Shown here in pieces: positions 6,386 through 8,174 of a stretch of 8,174 nt of DNA. Made by a program: the position numbers and the translations under genes. Under the pieces are notes generated by a model. The model was not told the origin of the DNA, did no database searches, and saw only the letters and a program-made list of their open reading frames with translations. Source of the stretch: Methanothrix sp. (GTDB lineage: Archaea > Halobacteriota > Methanosarcinia > Methanotrichales > Methanotrichaceae); contig JAQVZT010000106.1 of assembly GCA_028708055.1 (NCBI GenBank), positions 1 to 8,174 of the forward strand. The letters run 5' to 3'. Position 1 is the first letter of the stretch, and each line of letters begins with the position of its first letter.

Positions 6386-6591
6386 CGATTTGCTTTCAGG
6401 CAAGACTCATCTGCTTGATTAGCGATAATCAGCTATTATTTGGCTATATTTTAGTTTTATATTTTATTATTTGTGCTATCTGCATCCAATTCAGAAAGAT
6501 GCCTTCCCCATGGGATTTCCTATATCCAAGTTATGAAGATCGGTTCTTCCCGTCATGGGTATGGAAAGCTCTTTATAGTTCGACGATTGTC

Positions 6592-6633
6592 TTATAATAT
6601 GGAGTTCACAATTGTGATCCGAAATACAAGGAG
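6592..6633 (+). promoter_or_regulatory. TATA box, palindromic operator and RBS of first regulator
   Basis: TTATAATAT at 6592-6600 is the TATA box. Four bases later, GTTCACAATTGTGATC (6604-6619) contains the perfect 12-bp palindrome TCACAATTGTGA. The same motif, 15 of 16 bases identical, lies before the paralogous gene at 7256-7271. Its position between TATA box and predicted start (about 6620) is where a repressor would block transcription. AAGGAG at 6628-6633 sits five bases before the ATG. Confidence 0.65.
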
Positions 6634-6638
6634 CCGCC

Positions 6639-7217
6639 ATGACGATAATAAGCCTGCTTGTTGCATTTGCCGTTTTCAGCCTCATCTTCCTGCCTGCTTG
6701 TTCGCAGCCGATCCTGAATAGATGCGCCTGCGTTCCGGATCGATGCCCTGAAATGACCCGGGACAATTGCTGCAGCCAATCCTCCGGCAATTCCGTCTCA
6801 ATGAGCTGCGCCTGTTCCGGTCAGATTGCGAGCTATTCCGGTGGGGAGTATTGCGATATCTGCAATTCGCAATTCAGCTCACGGTCTTCTGCCAGAGGCA
6901 GCTCTGCTGGCATGAATGGCAGCCGCAATTCCGGTTTGTTGTGCCCGGTTCTACCCATATCAAGAGATGATACCGTCGGACCGCCTGACCTGGATGTAGT
7001 CAAATATCTGCCGCCTTCAGCAAAGCAGGTATTTCAGTTGCTTGCCTCTGAGGGACCTCTGACCCAAAAGGACATCATAAGCCGAACCGATCTCCCTCCC
7101 AGAACTGTGAGATATGCCCTGGAAAGGCTGAGAGGAGAAGAGATGCTGAAAGAGAGTTTCTGCTTTCGCGATGCAAGACAGAGCCTCTACTACCTCTATG
7201 GAATGGATGTGATGTAA
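6639..7217 (+). CDS. Membrane-anchored Cys-rich winged-helix regulator
   Basis: The 192-residue protein has three parts. Residues 2-20 are a hydrophobic segment (IISLLVAFAVFSLIFLPA) with no positive charge before it, followed by Cys21. Residues 21-75 hold ten cysteines (21, 29, 31, 36, 44, 45, 57, 59, 72, 75), with CAC, CC and CDIC pairs, then a Ser/Gly/Arg linker to about 115. Residues 124-187 are a winged helix of MarR/ArsR-like layout: LTQKDIISRT, recognition helix PPRTVRYALERLR, and wing LKESFCFRDARQSLYYLY. By the positive-inside rule the C-terminal part should be cytoplasmic, so this could be a membrane-tethered regulator with a metal- or redox-sensing module. LPAC also resembles a lipobox, which would contradict this. 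The start is supported by AAGGAG and a TATA box. A shorter product from Met92 with only the DNA-binding part is possible. Confidence 0.75.
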   Translation: MTIISLLVAFAVFSLIFLPACSQPILNRCACVPDRCPEMTRDNCCSQSSGNSVSMSCACSGQIASYSGGEYCDICNSQFSSRSSARGSSAGMNGSRNSGLLCPVLPISRDDTVGPPDLDVVKYLPPSAKQVFQLLASEGPLTQKDIISRTDLPPRTVRYALERLRGEEMLKESFCFRDARQSLYYLYGMDVM

Positions 7218-7228
7218 GCCTTTTGCCT

Positions 7229-7271
7229 GATCACAAAGCTATAAATATCTCCTCAGTTAACAATTGTGATC
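7229..7271 (+). promoter_or_regulatory. TATA box flanked by operator half-sites, second regulator
   Basis: CTATAAATAT (7239-7248) is the TATA box. GTTAACAATTGTGATC at 7256-7271 matches the operator of the upstream paralog at 15 of 16 bases. An inverted half-site, GATCACAA, at 7229-7236 lies on the other side of the TATA box and mirrors TTGTGATC at 7264-7271. Binding on both sides of the TATA box would suit autorepression. Confidence 0.65.
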
Positions 7272-7332
7272 GGTGAAATGATGATGAGGGATCGTCTTTG
7301 CTGAAGCGGAAATTCATCCGCAAAGCCTGAAT

Positions 7333-7563
7333 GTGGACCGATTGCCGCCATCGGCCAAGCTGATTATCAAGGTACTCGAATCGGGAAGCTTTCTTACCCA
7401 GAAGGAGATCATAAACAAGACCTACCTTCCTTCCAGAACAGTGAGATATGCCCTGACACGGTTGAAGGAAGAGAACCTTCTCGTAAAGAAATTTTGCTTC
7501 CCTGATGCTCGCCAGAGCCTTTATGGCCTGAACCCAGTTTCCTTGAAGATGATAACTGCCTAG
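7333..7563 (+). CDS. Small winged-helix transcriptional regulator
   Basis: The 76-residue product is essentially one winged-helix domain: LPPSAKLIIKVLE, LTQKEIINKTYLPSRTVRYA, then a wing ending KKFCFPDARQSLYGL. It is about 60 percent identical by eye to the C-terminal domain of the upstream regulator, so the two are tandem paralogs. The start is weak: GTG at 7333 without a clear ribosome site. In-frame codons just upstream (HPQSLN) resemble the paralog (GPPDLD) and are preceded by a TGA at 7285, suggesting the original N-terminus was lost or put out of frame. An ATG triplet at 7278-7286 opens only an eight-codon frame (MMMRDRLC). The T-run TAATTTTTTCC at 7570-7580 could terminate it. It probably binds the shared operator, but this is inferred. 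Confidence 0.75.
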   Translation: MDRLPPSAKLIIKVLESGSFLTQKEIINKTYLPSRTVRYALTRLKEENLLVKKFCFPDARQSLYGLNPVSLKMITA

Positions 7564-7653
7564 TACTGATTAATTTTTTCCTGATTTCTGAAAGACACAA
7601 TAAGCCATCAATTGCAATATGGGCAATTCTTATCAATGACGAAGAGAGATATT

Positions 7654-7695
7654 GATTCAAAGATCGAGATTCAAGAATCCTGATTCAAGGATGTG
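7654..7695 (+). repeat. Three tandem 14-bp repeats upstream of the DUF1805 remnant
   Basis: GATTCAA recurs at 7654, 7668 and 7682, each starting a 14-bp unit (GATTCAAAGATCGA, GATTCAAGAATCCT, GATTCAAGGATGTG). A partial fourth, GATTAAATATGG, starts at 7697. They end ten bases before the ATG at 7705 and may be a regulator-binding array or leader element. Confidence 0.5.
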
Positions 7696-7704
7696 AGATT
7701 AAAT

Positions 7705-7930
7705 ATGGAACAAATCAAAGTGCAGCTCGCCAAAAAGCAAGCAGATGGATATGTGATCGCTCTGGGGCCGGTTAATCTTGTGGCCGCCGTCACCGATGTC
7801 GGAATGGTAGGCTGCGGTGCTTTCGATGTCGCCGCCCTGAACTAACTTCGGCTATCCGGCGGCGAGAGTCAGGCCTTCCCAGGGCAGCTCAATAGCCAGC
7901 ATCGATGACCTTCTTAAGGGGATCATCAAA
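7705..7930 (+). pseudogene. DUF1805 family protein, frameshifted and truncated
   Basis: The ATG at 7705 opens MEQIKVQLAKKQADGYVIAL, followed by GPVNLVAAVTD and VGMVGCGAFDVAALN, the core of the DUF1805 family, whose function is not established. A TAA at 7843-7845 ends the frame after 46 codons. Removing one T at 7843 restores a frame that continues exactly as the family does: NFGYPAARVRPSQGSSIAS, then IDDLLKGIIK up to 7930. After that the match stops abruptly, about 20-25 residues short of the usual end, where the IS-like sequence starts. So the gene carries two lesions: a one-base frameshift and a 3' truncation by insertion or rearrangement. The frameshift could be a sequencing error; the truncation could not. 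GTGAG about nine bases before the ATG may be its ribosome site. The 46-codon product might still be made. Confidence 0.75.
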
Positions 7931-8174
7931 CCCACATTCCGCAGTTTCAAATCATCCCGTAATAATTTTTGCATTCCCGTCCCAACAACAATAGTATTGT
8001 CTTCTGCGATTCGCTCGGTCCCACGCTGACTTTAATAATTTTCCAACTTTCGATAACAATCGCCTGAATTACGCCCATAAAGATCTCGAAGACCCATCTC
8101 ATAGTCGGTCTTTGCGTTGGCTTATTGAGCTGATTGGGAACACTTTGTCCTGTCTCCTTGAGTTTCTCTCTAAG
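7931..8174 (-). mobile_element. End of an IS1634-like insertion sequence
   Basis: The sequence from the point where DUF1805 similarity is lost to the right edge is best read as the transposase-3' end of an IS. Read on the minus strand, 16 bases after the transposase stop come to CTGCGGAATGTGGG, a plausible terminal inverted repeat, which abuts the broken gene. The other end lies outside the window, so the boundary at 7931 and any target duplication are inferred. Confidence 0.6.
7947..8174 (-). CDS. Transposase C-terminus, IS1634-like, partial
   Basis: An open frame enters from the right edge and gives 75 residues before a TGA at 7949-7947. The segment ETGQSVPNQLNKPTQRPTMR, followed by WVFEIFMGVIQAIV, is typical of the C-terminal end of IS1634-family (IS4-like DDE) transposases, where KPTxRPTxRWVF is conserved. 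The last part (KTILLLLGRECKNYYGMI) also fits that end. The catalytic DDE residues would lie upstream, outside the window, so whether the enzyme is intact is unknown. The frame stays open to the edge without lesions. Confidence 0.75.
   Translation of the reverse strand, partial: LREKLKETGQSVPNQLNKPTQRPTMRWVFEIFMGVIQAIVIESWKIIKVSVGPSESQKTILLLLGRECKNYYGMI

Noticed and set aside
6382..6597. 71-codon + strand ORF with a hydrophobic stretch
   Set aside because: It has no ribosome site and overlaps the divergent promoter of the Cys-rich gene and the TATA region of the regulator gene. Weak evidence only.

Overview
The window looks like archaeal DNA from an aceticlastic methanogen, most likely Methanothrix (Methanosaeta)-like or another member of the Methanosarcinales. 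This rests on archaeal TATA-type promoters, a CRISPR repeat ending in ATTGAAAC, a tRNA-Cys without encoded CCA, an archaeal-looking cysteinyl-tRNA synthetase, small winged-helix regulators, a DUF1805 remnant and an IS1634-like transposase end. The genus is an inference from overall style, not from a marker gene.

Left third (1-2364): a leader with a promoter-like AT-rich stretch and a dyad motif, then a CRISPR array of 27 identical 36-bp repeats and 26 spacers of 37-47 bp, read left to right. No cas gene is visible, so the type cannot be fixed. Most spacers read as coding sequence only on the minus strand, so their crRNAs would be complementary to target mRNA. A 59-codon ORF starts 10 bp after the last repeat.

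Middle (2555-4196): a small secreted Pro/Gly/Thr/Val-rich protein (2759-3079), an uncertain minus-strand ORF (3112-3396), a solitary degenerate CRISPR repeat (3445-3480) about 1.1 kb beyond the array, and a non-coding stretch with three diverged copies of a long direct repeat.

Core (4197-5886): tRNA-Cys(GCA) abuts cysS so closely that only two bases separate them. The synthetase carries a roughly 70-residue low-complexity acidic insertion. The tRNA has several unusual bases, including C at the discriminator position.

Right third (5887-8174): a purine-rich spacer, a convergent gene for a secreted protein with 13 cysteines, then two paralogous winged-helix regulators. The first is preceded by a membrane segment and a Cys-rich domain. 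Both carry the same near-palindromic 16-bp operator (GTT(C/A)ACAATTGTGATC) just after the TATA box, which suggests shared or self-regulation. A DUF1805 gene follows, broken by a one-base frameshift and cut short at its 3' end exactly where the end of an IS1634-like element begins. The transposase C-terminus runs off the right edge.

A cysteine theme (tRNA-Cys, CysRS, two Cys-rich exported or membrane proteins) links 4197-7217. A functional connection between them is only an inference.
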